Source of the DNA: Anisakis pegreffii
Lineage: Eukaryota > Nematoda > Chromadorea > Rhabditida > Anisakidae
DNA length: 64,000 nucleotides
Direction: 5' to 3'
Assembly: GCA_035041965.1 (NCBI GenBank)
Contig: JAPYMA010003038.1
Span: forward strand, 62,001-126,000
How positions within the stretch are numbered: position 1 is the stretch's first letter; each line of letters starts with the position of its first letter. This document shows positions 26,520 through 39,500 of the stretch, piece by piece. The notes below the pieces were generated by a model. The model saw only the letters and a list, made by a program, of their open reading frames with translations. It was not told the DNA's origin and searched no databases. A program made the translations under genes and the position numbers.

Positions 26520-26890
26520 TTTTACCTCATACTGAATATAAGGCAAAATGAAAGCAGTATTAATAAAAACAGTAATACTAAGGAAAATGATAAATTATAA
26601 TAAATGATAATAAGAATAAATAATAATTGTTTAAACAATAATAATAAATAATAACATTAATAACTAATAACAGTAAAAACACAGTGATAATAATAAATAG
26701 TAATAAATAATAATAACAGCAATAATAATAGCAATAATAGTAATAACGGTAATAATAAATATAATAATAATAGTATAATAATAATAGTAATAAATATAAA
26801 ATATATGAATTTAATAATAAATATAATAATTCATAATAATAATAATAGAACAGTTTAACTGGAATAGACTCATCACTAATAGTAAATATG
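26520..26890. repeat. AAT/TAA low-complexity tract
   Basis: Degenerate AATAAT/TAATAA repeats over some 370 nt. The Tyr/Leu-rich open frame on the minus strand here is only a by-product of this repeat. Confidence 0.85.
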
Positions 26891-29800
26891 TATATATGTA
26901 TACACATATGACCTAAAAATGCTGTGCAACCTCATTCCTCAAGTTATTAACGGTCATAGAGACGTTCGATGTCTTATTAAATTCATTACGATTAGGATAT
27001 TGCTCATCCAATTCGAATTTCATTTCCAGTTGATCGCCAAAATAATGTTTTGTCCTTATTGAAAGCAAAAGAGTTGATTGCTGTTAATGAAGGAATATAG
27101 AAAGGTGCGTGTTGATCGATAGGCCATTCCTAGGTGTCATTATAGGATTGAAGTATTGTTTTGAGTACTATAAGAAGGTGATTATCTATCTTATTGATTG
27201 TATAATATGCCTATCGGTCGGTTAGTATAATAAATATCAATATGTGCATGTTACACAGCAGAGTGCACAGCAGCGCGTTGCTGCCTTCTTCTTGCCTTGT
27301 ATCACCTTTCATTCATTCGTTTTAATGAATGTATTTCGTTTTTTCATCAGCTCAATTACCACTTCTTAATGAGCCGTTCTTTCGAGCTGTTGATTCTGTT
27401 GATTAATATTTCTCATTTTACATACGTCATTCTCATGGTTTTTTAACTGTTATCCTCTGTGAGAGTGTAGTTTACCATGGGAATTTTGCATGCGTTGAAT
27501 AAAAAAGAGATAAACCAACGATAATGTGTGAATTTGTGATTCAAGGGGGCGAGGAGAATTTCGTTCGTTGAGGCGAATCTGATTGATTTTGACGTTCAGT
27601 TCAATTCGAAGACCTGCTCAACTTTTATTGGAGCAATCTCTTCCCCGGCGTCGTCAACTGATGAGTACACCCGGCCAGTTAATCCTCTGAATAATTTCAA
27701 ACATCTCGACTGTTTTTCTTTTTTTTCAGTTTCATCCACAAAGCCAAAAAATACCTTTTACATTTGCACGCCTATTCTGTTCTGGTTTATATGTTTGAGA
27801 ACGAGCAGAAATTTTTTCGCTAACGTTTTATTGATTCGGAATTTCCAATCAATGATTGCTTTTGAGCAGAATTCTTATTGTTTTGTTCGTTAAGAAAATG
27901 TTCATTGCATAGGCTTGTACTAATCGATTTTGCTGCTCTAATGAAATGGAATGTTATTTGCAATGTAATTCCTCATTTGCTTCATCATCGATCAATGCAT
28001 TTTTTATTGTGAGAATTAATTCATTATGGAATCATCTGCACATTATTGAGTTTTGTCTTCGTTCATTTTGTGTCTGATTCAGTGTAATTTATTTCCGTTC
28101 CCTTCGAGTGTACTTTTAATTTTAATTTTATCACTCGTTCGTTTCTGGTATTGATTTCAAGAGTAAATGCAACTTTCATTTACACGAAATTCTGGTCTAT
28201 TGTCCCTGTGGCTCGTTTTCGGTTACCGCCCACAGTTCGTATGGAGCTATTTGCTGTCTCGAATCGTCTCGCAATAAATGTATCGCTGAGCAGTGCTTAT
28301 GTTTCATTCGGCACTAAATTCAGAACCCAAATGAATCTTTCTATTATGTGCCGAAATAGGCCGAAATCACTTTCGTACTCTTCGATATTCGAACATGTTT
28401 TCAAGATTGAGATCAGATCCGTTGTAACATTACGGTTTATCAGGATTGGTTCTGTTTCTGTGTGAACTTAATTCGCATAAGCTGTAAAACGAACTCCGAA
28501 AGTCTGACCAACATTCTCTGGAATTACGAAAGAGGCAGTGCAGTTTATATGTTGCAAACTTGCTATTACATTAGAGAGGATTGTGATGTTTTTAGCGATG
28601 CATTTGTGAGCATTTTTATGTCGCTTCGTTATTTTTACGCTGATGTCTAGCATTATCACTGATTACACTGTTTGATTGTAATACTTCGATGGCAGATTTT
28701 AAACGTTTCGTCCCATCAGCGTTTACTTCTCATCTCGTTTGCTTGTCAACGAAATACACTTTCATTCTTAACTTCGCTACTGTTGGGTGATACCATCAAT
28801 GATATCGTAGAACTTGAGCATCATTCATAAGTCGCATTTCCTGGGCATTATTCATAAGTCCGTCGCAACTGTCAGTGATAAGAAGAATGTTCAGAAAGTG
28901 GCGCTTTCACTACGTATTCAAACGTCCATATGATTTGTTTCAAAATTGATAAAACCGTTCATTGATAAAAATAATTGATGAAATGGAGAAATTCAGCGAC
29001 ACATTCGTGAACAGTACGCAAACCTCTCATTCATTTCATGCGATCGTCAGACAGTGTTCATTACGATAGCACTTCGAACATTCTCTCCTCTAATTATACT
29101 CGTTTGTTTAGGAGTATTTTTTCTCATTTCTACATAACTTTGCATATGCTAATGATTATCCGACGTTGCTTTCTAATAATGTGTAGTTCCACCATGTTAC
29201 GTGTAACGTTCAATTATTGGATAAAATCGCTCAGCTGACTATGATTAGGTCAGATTAACTCAATACTGACGAATTTAATTGGTGCTTCAAGTGTTTATCG
29301 CGTTTCAGAATTAGCCTGAATTCACTTCAAAAAAAACTTTCGTACGAACTTTGATCAGCGGAACTATCAATCCCGTATGCTCAACATGCGAAAGTGTATT
29401 TAGAAATGCTTATCCGAAGAAAAAGTACATTCGTTAATGGACGTAAATTCAGCATGTGTGCTGTTAGGTTTTGCGATCATAAAAATGAGTTTTCAGGCGC
29501 CGAAACTGATAACGAAACACATCGAGGTTCTGAGTGCGATCTTGGGGAAGTGCCCGCACCTGCGGTTTCCATCCTCCTCAAAATGGAACAGATGAATATG
29601 TTAGCACTTTTCGTTTGACGATCAGTTTTCGTTGTTTTTTTTTGTTGCGGAGAAATTATTCCATTGGAAGTTGGCTGGAGTGCCTCGAGCATCCTTAGGT
29701 ATTTCGGCGGCTTCAACCCTGCTCATCTCCCAAGAAAGCTTCGAATCTGACTTAGCTCCCGACCAAACCCCGACACAAGGAACCTGACAGGTTTATGCCC

Positions 29801-30478
29801 AAAACTAACAAAATAAAAGGTTGAGTTCGGCGGTTACTTCCCAACTGCTTGATGGAGGGACCCCGAATGTGAAAAGGTTTCTGACACTCTCGACTACTAT
29901 TCTTAACCTCAGGGTCTCTGAGACTGATCTCGGATCCAAACCTATTTCGAATCGTCACGATGAAGATTCCTCTCAACTAAATTTCGCTGTCTTCTCATTC
30001 AAAATAACATCCGAAGTGGTTCATAATTGGAGGATTGTTCTGATTGCGAGAAGCTCAAATAGAGTATGAATGCAATGTGAACAGGATGAAATGACAGAGA
30101 TGAAAATTCGGTTCTTCCCTGTGCCCCAAACTGGAAACACTCATCAACGTTGATGATTTCTTACCACATGCGTGAGAAATTTGTAGTTACACAATAAGCC
30201 GTTATCGCCTCGTTTGTTCGTTCATTCAACTCGTTAGAAGAATAGCTACGCACTTTCATTTTATGTGAATGAAATTCTGTATCTGTTGTCATAAGAAATT
30301 ATCAAGTTGACGCAATATAACTGAACTGAACATCACGCCAAGTCAATACATTTGATTTTTCAGCACAAGAGGCGTATTGCACGAAACAGTTATGTATAGA
30401 ATCTAAAAAAATAGTTCGTATGTGAACAATTTAAAGCTGTTTAAATGATTAGTTCATCGATCAAGGGATTTAATTTAG

Positions 30479-30565
30479 ATCAAATGAATTGGATTCACGA
30501 TCAGTGACTTCTCGGAAAAGTGGATCGAGCAGTTCTGGTGGACAGTTGGACGCAGCTAGTCCGAG
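30479..30565 (+). CDS. EVI5: EVI5 exon: Ser-rich pre-TBC segment
   Basis: The acceptor is AATTTAG and the donor is CCGAG|GTTTTT (weak). It encodes SNELDSRSVTSRKSGSSSSG and more, comparable to the SKSL..SRRNSGSS region of vertebrate EVI5. It is split after AG of an Arg codon completed by G30882, and that phase match supports the exon. An in-frame TAA at 30471 forces the exon start to lie after it. Confidence 0.7.
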
Positions 30566-33500
30566 GTTTTTTTGTTGGTTTCGTCTTCGAATTCACCAGA
30601 GCTCCGAACTTTCGAAGATGTTTCTTCTTCGGGAATCTGAAAATTATTCCAGATTTACTCTGTTTTTGGAATCATTTAGTTCGAAAATGCGACTGTCCAA
30701 CATCTGTAAGCATTGTGAATAGCAGTATTCAACTTCAGTTGCATCGCCATCAGGCTATATTCAAATAGCTGCCACGAAAAGTATTCATCCGACTGACAAA
30801 GCAGTCCAGATTTAGAGATACCAGTTACCGGAACACTCTCAACTAATATTTTTCCTTTTATTATTCATCGTCTCATTTCAGGTCAAGTAAGTCTCCACAA
30901 GATAGTATACAACCAGAAGAAGACGAAGAGTTAGACTTGTGGTCGGTATGGGGTGATCTTGTGAAGAACTGGGAAAGTGAGAGTCGTAAAAGGCCAAATT
31001 ATATTAAGGTATACTGTAGCTGAATGAACAACTCAGTTGTTATCGTTGCAACTATGTGACAATTCTGACATAACCAAATTAGTTTTCTCCTGTCGTTTTC
31101 TTCACGACATTTCAAATTGTTCCTTAGCGTTTACGAGAGTTGTTGTGTTCTATCCAAACAAACAATGTACGTGATGTCGTCTGTGTAGGATTTGGCCAGA
31201 CGAGGGATTCCTCAACATTTCCGAACGATCGCATGGCAGTTGCTGAGCAATGCAGCTGTTTCGGCTGTTCACGAAATTTATTCTGAATGTATACGGCAGT
31301 CGTCTGCACACGAAAAGGTGGATACTTTTAAACTCGATTGATTCTAACTGACACTTTTACGCTAATATTTTGGCGGCGTTGTATCCTTTAACATGCATTA
31401 TTTCTATGCTTTAAACCACTAATTTCAATTGGCCTACTCAAGAGAATTCTACTAAGACCATATGAAGTTCCACGATCCTTTAAAATATTCATTTGTTCAC
31501 TGGTTTGTTCTCAGTAAACACTGAACCTACAATTCGCATTGGTTGATTAGCAGCGCTATGGATGATGGTTTAATTAAGGTGATTCTTCGAGACATTCCGC
31601 GTACTTATCCGGAGTTGGAGTTTTTCAAAGACGGTGGTCGTGGGCAGCAGTCACTTTTCAATGTGATAAAAGCTTACAGTGTACATGACAAAGAAGTTGG
31701 GTATTGTCAGGGTAGTGCTTTCATTGTTGGTCAGCTTCTCTTACAGGTATTATTCTTTGTTCTCGTTCCTCTAGTGAAGCGGTAATTTTGTCTTGTCGGT
31801 TTCGTGATCCCTCAGATGTTAGATGTTTGAACGGGTTATTTGGCTGAAATTGATGCGTTTATGAAGTACAAAATAAAGTTTCAACACAGTGTTTAAAACT
31901 ATCAGTGAAATGTGATAAGAGTATTTTTTGACCAAGCAATCCGCTTATGGAAAGGAGAAGGGGAGCTAAAGCATGAGAATGATGTTGGAGGTGTCCATGA
32001 CTGGATGACTAACTAAGGGATGAGTCGATATCTTTCCAAATTAAGAAGCAATGAATTCGTATGCAGGATCGTTCGCAAATCCAGTCCCTCTCATGAATTT
32101 ATTGAATTTCACTTCGAGAGCGATAATGTATCTTGTAGTGATAGCAAATGGGAGATATCGAATTCGTCAGTTTGCTTCGCCTAGTGCTAATCATTGTTTT
32201 CTGTCATTGACAGGTGTATTTTCATTGACTTTCAGATGCCTGAAGAAGAGGCGTTCTCAGTTTTCGTGCGTTTAATGGAACACTATAAATTACGTGAATT
32301 ATATAAACCTGCTATGACTGAACTCGGTCTGTGTATGTTTCAGTTAGAGTGCCTTGTGCAGGTGTGCTTATTACTTAATTCTAATTAGTTGATTTGTAGT
32401 TGTGGACACTGAGCAGGTCAAATGTTATTGCTTTGCGTACGTTCAAAGTCAAAATCATCCTCCGAAGAGTTGTGTCTTCATGAATTTGTTTGCCTGACAC
32501 TACAAACTTAAGATTATCAGAGTACTCCTGATGAACACAGACAAGAGTTATGAAGTATTTGACTGCGAATTACACGAAGCTTTGGCAGAAAACGTCGATG
32601 AATTTTGAAAATGATTTGGAAATTCAGGAACAAATGCCCGATCTTCATATGCACTTTAATAATATGGGTTTTGATACGAGTATGTATGCCAGTAGTTGGT
32701 TTTTGACATTATTCACCACGACGTTGCCTTTGGAACTTGCCAATCGAATTATGGACGTTTTCCTTGTTGAGGTGGTTTATTATTATTGTTATGATTATTA
32801 TTATCATTGTTTTGTTGATGTTATTATTTGTTTCTATCGATACTGATGTTATTGATATTATTTGTTGGGATGGTTCAGTTTTTATTTATATTCACCGAGT
32901 GCATCAACACTCAGTAACTTTTCCATCGCATTTATCAACGATAATTGAATGTGGTACTTTTTGCGTTTTTGCAATCATTTGATCAATGCATCTGTTGTTT
33001 AAGGGAATGGAATGTGTATTCCGTATAGCGATGGCAATCCTTCAGCAAGCTCGAGTTGATCTCTTGAAACTCGATATGGAAGGAATGCTCAAGGTTTGTT
33101 CCACTTTGGCTTTGTGAATCTTCAGATTCGTAAGAATCATGTTCTTAGCACCACTCGATTGGAAATGCACCCGAAACTGCAAAAAATCGCCGAAATTTAT
33201 CTCCATAAGATGAGACTTCACCTTCTGAAGTTCATCACCGTAACTACACCGTTAATTCAGTGCATATTTTCGTTTAATAGAGACATGAATGGTCACTCCA
33301 TCTTGTGAAAAATAAATGACGAGTGAGAATGTAAGAGAATGGCAAGAACTAATTTATAGCTGTTCCGTTTATATTTCAAACGATTTGATAGATTTACCAG
33401 CGTCAACAAATCCATTAGTGATTTCATCAGGTGTGTAGGTTGCTAACATTGATGATGCCTCGTAGTAAGGGATAGAATTCTTTTCACTGAACAGATTATC

Positions 33501-36500
33501 ATTAGAAATGAGATGACCACCGTTTTTTTAACACAACTTACATTATTCGTGAACTTCTTAATAAGTCGTTTACATGCTTTGGTGCAATTGAGAGTACGAA
33601 AAATAAACTGACAGTCTTTAGTCAATTTTCTTCTTAAATCCTCAGCCATCATGTTCCATTTATAACAGTACTATTCATTTTCTCCGGAACTCATCGCACG
33701 GCATATTAAAGTTCATCACCAGCATTCATAAAATCTGTCGATGCGGTGTTGAATTGCATTATTGCTAATCATTATTATCAGTTGATCATAGAGAATGTGA
33801 AATCACTTTAAAAATCACGTCCAGCTTCGTTTTCCTCGTTCATTTCTAAAACTGAGTAACTCCTTCTTGTGTAACTTGAAAATGGCAATTTTCAGTACTT
33901 TCAACGAGAAATACGGGAACGCTTCGAGAACGATCATGAATTGTTATTTGCAGTCGCATCTCAGGTGACATTGAATGCGAAGAAAATGAAAAGGTTTGTC
34001 GATAGAAATTCTCTTAAATTCAGTTCGATAATCTATTTTACATTAGGAAGTAGTTGCGGCTGAACAATTGGTTGGAAAATATATATTCGGTTTTAGTTCT
34101 TAATAATAAGCTAAGTCAGTCACCCTCTTACGATTTCCACGTCCGATTTCCTTGGTATGCCGTCACTAAGTTAAACCCTCTCGGTCCCTCAGTGGCAATT
34201 TCAATAAGATTTGTTATGTCAGTAGAATGCGATGCACGGCTCTTTCCTTGAATACATTCGATTACTATTTATTTCTCCTTCAAAATAGCAGCGTTATTCA
34301 TTGAATGCTTTCAGTTTATTTGTCTTCTCTAATGTTTCATCCCTCTTCAAAAGCCAAAAAATGAACTTCTCCTAGAAGCAAATACGATCCTGTGTAAATG
34401 TGCATCGCAGTCGCTCATTTCTCACAAATTTTCACATCGTTCTGCATTTTTCCGTCAAATTTTGGTTTATTCATGATATTTTTATCGTACAAGAATCATC
34501 TTTCGCGTTATTATTAGTTTTATTATTTTGCCTTTTCACTTCGCCTAATGGATATTGACATAATAATATATAATGTATTTGACTGAATGCTTGTGTCACT
34601 TGTCATATCTCAGTAAATGTTTACCTTGAATCAGTGTATCAAATTGAATTCATCTTGCAATATTTTATAAGTACGTCGTCATGTCATTGAATGGCGCTCT
34701 TTTGAGCACATCGTCATTAGAACGGACAAATTTATGAGCGCGTTGCACTGTGATTCGAATCACACTTGTTGAGTAAACGTGACAATAAATCGTGCAAAAT
34801 GCAAACCACACGAATAGTTTGAGGACAGAACAGAAAGTTTGAATGATTTCGATGTTAGACAGCCGCTATTCAAAGCGATATAATCTGTTGACTTATTAAT
34901 CGTTTCGTAAGGTCTTTTCGCATAGCACTTTGCTATCAGAATGCATCGGTGCTTATTTTGCATTCTCATTTCTTTCAGTAACGATTATTTTCTTATTTCG
35001 GTACAGATCAGGAGAACATCGTAGTTCGAATGTCTTCAAAGTGTGTCGTTTCTTTTGTGATTCTTTTAAGAATCATTTCCTCTGCTTTCTTCGTTTTATA
35101 TGATCTTTCTGAATAGCTCAAACAAAATGTTCACATTGAATAATCAGCAAAAATAACTTCGAAATAACATCGAAATAACTTTGTTTGCAAAAATAACTTC
35201 GATTGCCCAAAGATTACTGCTGCACGTTGCAAGAACTGTCATATTCATAGCAATCATCTTCAAAATATTTTTGAGTTTCTTTTTACACGTTACATATTTC
35301 AGAAATGAGACATTCAAATTGCCGTGTTTATTTGTTTTAGCTGAGCAGTATGGAAGTTTGAATTGTTCGTTATATGAGAAAAAATGTATCCTCATTCAGT
35401 GTGTCTATTGCTACTCATGCAACACACACATCCGTGAAACTCTGTAATTTGCAGACTTGAGAAGGATTATTTGGCGAAACGAACAAGAGAACAAGAAGAG
35501 GCAATTGAGCTGAGGGTGAGTTCCTTTCGGAATTGTTCCTCTTCGTTCATTTGGGCATTTTGATGCACTCAAATGATACAAGGCTAGAAATAGAATTCGT
35601 TAGTATTGCCTAGTTTGCTGTCCATAATCCTCAAATGATTTCGCTTGAAAAGAAGACTTTCTCCAGTGACGAAGTTCGTCAGTGGAATTTACCACATGTG
35701 GAGTGCAAGGAAGACCATCTCGTATCATTCATATTCTAACTTGAATCATATTGCGCAGCGAATTTGATGTGATCGCAATTCACAGTTGAATGAATTTGAT
35801 GTGTAACGCTGCGCTGGAATATTTTCTGTTTCGTATGAACCTTTAGAAGCTTTTATCGAAAGCTTGTTCGACAGTTTGTTAGCACTTCATATTAACGATT
35901 AATTCAGTGAATGACGTGTTTTAATAGGGATGCTATTTGAAAAAAAAACATGAAACTGAAAAAGTTCCATCAATGAGTGGAGAACTGACGATACGCAAAA
36001 TCGAAAATGATTATTTGAATGATTGAATGCTAAATGTTTGAATGCTGTTTTCGTTTGCGTGACATGTTTGCAATTCATAAAAATGCTTTAATTTTGCCTC
36101 ATTCCATTTTGCCTCTTTCTGTATTCATCCGAAAAACAAACATATATATATATATACCGATGTTGAGTAGGTACTTCATTTGTTTTTGAAAGCCTAATGA
36201 AACAGCTACTAATACATCACATCGTTTATCATTTAACTTTCTTCCGTAAAATGTTTTAGAAAATTTCATGAGAATTTTGTCCAATTATACATTCGTTCCG
36301 GTGATGACACTACTCTCTCAGCATAGCAGAGTTTGTTGAGTTTATCAAACGCATTCAGTGCTGGTTACTATAGATGGGATTTTGAATTACTGAGTCAATC
36401 ATTCTTTGCATTATTCTTCTCCAGGGAATCCAGGGAACGTGTGTCTGTTAACCACGAATCATATGAATAACACAACTCATTCGATAGACTCTAGAAATTG

Positions 36501-39500
36501 TGCTTAAAATTTTACTTGATGAATACTGATTATAATGTGATTTGAGTAGGTGTGCAGCTACAGTTTCCTATGCACTTGCATATAAGATAGTTTCTTCATC
36601 CAATTTCCTGTTTCCGCTAATTGCAATTTGGATTACTGCTTCTCGACGTTTTCACCTAGTGCTGCATCAAACTTATGAATAACAACCAAAAAATACCTAT
36701 GAAACGAAACGAGTTTCTGCTAAATGTTGTAATGGTGGAACGTTAATATATGAATGTTAGGAATTGTGGTCTCATGCAGCAAAAAATTCATTCTCTCTAT
36801 GATTCTTCTGTATTTCGCGCGGCTATTAGAAAAGAACACCGCGCTGATACTTTCGGCAGTCGTCGGTATGCGACTGCTGAAAAGGTTTCATCCATTTTCA
36901 AACGCACAATTTTGTGGAAGTGCAGATGTTTGCGACAAAAACTTCATTCGAGTATCGAGCACCACCATACTCATGAAATGTTGCCAGTGATATTTGTGTA
37001 CCGTATCAATGTTTATGTAGCGTCATCATTGGCTTCTCTGATGGCGATAGGTGATTAAATAGTTGTTAGAAAGCAATTCACTGAGTAGTCAGTTTTGTGC
37101 TTGCAATTCTTCACTTACACGTATTACGCTGGTCGTGATCTTTCCGTGTCTCTGATATAAAAGTTGTTCGGTGTTCACAGAAACATTCGCGGACTGCATA
37201 CCTCTCTGAAAGCCATGAAAATTGTGCTGCTTCTCGAGAACGGAGCACCATTTGGTTGTCGGTTGCGAATCAACCAAGCAAACGATCAATTCTTGCGAAT
37301 ATTCGACTATCATTCATCATTACACTTTCACCGATCGTTTTCAGTTTCTTTTATCGGTAAACATCTTTACATTTCCTCTCGTTCATCTTTCATGTGTCTA
37401 CTTTGCCTCAGCTATTAATCAGCTAATCGCGTGCTGCTAACAGTGATGTTGCGATGATTTGCATTCATTCCCTTACTCCTTTTGAGTCTTTTCCTTTGAT
37501 GTTCTTGTAATTTAGAGAACCACTTAGCCTCAGCACTTTTTTTCTTTAATTTTGGATTTTTTTAGATGAATGAATATATCACATCTGAATATCCGTTAAT
37601 TGCAAATTGCGCTACATCATTAGTATATATACATATATATATTTCGACGAGCGCTTTTGTGTCTTTCGAAAGTTTTTTGTGATCAAATTTAACCCGACGT
37701 TTGTTTGCAACACGCCCAAATGAACCATTGTAAGTTCTCTTTCAGTCGTCGCCTGAAGTCCATTGAATATTCCACATCGCACGCGACAAGGTAAACTCTA
37801 ACTGTTACATTCTTTTTGCTGTTAGTAAACGACTGAAACGATTTCTCCATAAACATATCGTACGTTCTCCTCGAGTAACAATATCCCTCGAACTGACTAT
37901 GAGACAGCTGGTTTCATGTTCTAGTGGGATAACTTCGCCTTTGGGAAGTACAATATTACTCTTCAGTGAGATAGATAGATCAGCGTTTGGACGTATTATA
38001 TCAACATATTAAGAGTGCGTAAATGTTGCTGAAAAGCTGTCTTCTTATATTCAACTGCTATCTTTCAATATCTTATTGGCATCTCTATTTGTTTTTGTTT
38101 CAATGTGAAGTCAGCCGATCGCTTCAGAGTCAGCGTATAGACGCACTTGAAATGTGTTGTTATTCGCTTCAGCGTAACTAAGACAAATGTAAAGTTAGTT
38201 TTCCTGAACCTTGACATTTTTTCGGTTTTTTAACGTGTACTCAAAATGGAAGCGTTGAATTTTTAGGGTAGTGTAAGTGCAGACTTTCTTGAACTTCGTT
38301 TTTATTGCTTTATAACACCTAATAACGTTTTTATGCAATTTTAATTTTCATCCGAATAACCCATAATCGATAACAATCAGTGTTCATCAAGGGCAATTTT
38401 TTTGGCTCCCGTCAAGATGGAATCAAAAAGTCGGCGAGCAACATTGTTGAACGAACTGCCCGGCGGGGTTCTGTCTCCCCGATGAGTGGAATGTGATATG
38501 TAAACACTGCGGAACCTCGGTTTCGTGATCACAGTTCGCCAAAAAAACTTGCTCATGATGTGAGTCATCGTAAAGTGAAAGAAGTTTCTCGATAACAGTC
38601 AGTTGGAATGAATAGACACGTTTGAATTTGCCCAATCCGTGATAGCGTTAACTTTTATTTACTGCGTAGAGAATCAGCGGAATGTTTGTTCGTATGAGTT
38701 CCAGAGTTATTTACGCATACGCTGAAAGTCTAAGTTAGCGACGTTCCGAAAATGCTCCTAATAGAAGACCTTGATTTCGCTAATTACATCTTGTCTGCAT
38801 CTCTGTCGTCCTCCGAATTGTGCGAACAGTCTACCACAAGAACTGCTAGTATTCTACGCGATGAATAAAAGTTTGCACAATCTAGAATTGGGTTGGCTCG
38901 AACAAACCAGTACATTTTCGTCTCAACAATGTGACGAGCGTGGATCGTGATTGAACTTTTCCAACGAACCGTAGTCGCGAAAGATGATTGCATTTGAATT
39001 GGCATATCTTCAGTTAGTTATGAATGACCTGATTCGTAATATGTAATAATGAAACCTTTTGTTACATTCCGAGATACGTAGACGACCGTTTATGAGGGAC
39101 TCTCATGGTGGGTGCTTGGATGCAATTTTTATAAACATTGGAGGTGATATTCGAAGGGTGGGAACGTTGCATTGGAAAGGGTTCTGATTACATAGATTAC
39201 GGTTGGAAATGTTTGAAATGAGACGAAGCTTTTATCGAACGTTTCGAGAACAGTCAAAAAATTCTGATAGATGTGCGCATCAGATGCCACGCCTTCATTT
39301 TCTCATTTGCTTGACGTGCATCGTTTTCATTTGCGTCGTTCGTTGGCTTGTTTGGTTATTCATCTGTGAATATGAATCTTGGAAAATTGCACCTCCTCCA
39401 TCCGTTTCCCTTCGAATTTTTACGCCTGATGCGTGCCTTATGCCTCAGGACACGCCTTCCATCCAAAGCAACGCACAATCGTTGGTTGTCGTATCCGAAC

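Larger units (their letters stand above)
21284..30478. other. Probable EVI5 5' intron or intergenic DNA; simple repeats
   Basis: No recognisable gene. It contains a TTCTA-type satellite (25961..26045), a TAA/ATA low-complexity block (26520..26890) and a more GC-balanced block at about 29500..29970 that may be an old repeat. A further exon-like piece at 23041..23100 has a strong GTAAGTATG donor but no similarity. The EVI5 segment that normally precedes the Ser-rich region should lie here or further upstream; I could not place it. Confidence 0.5.

Noticed and set aside
26578..26907. 109-codon Tyr/Leu-rich minus-strand ORF
   Set aside because: It is generated by the AAT/TAA low-complexity repeat and has no gene-like composition.
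31543..31578. In-frame open extension upstream of the catalytic EVI5 exon
   Set aside because: The preceding exon ends in phase 0 at HEK, and the family continues at once with (V/L)IxRDI. Upstream acceptors give a stop in that phase.
32550..32627. In-frame open extension upstream of the EVI5 exon at 32628
   Set aside because: Family alignment runs directly from LVQ to EQMPDL. The extension would insert unrelated residues in the TBC domain.
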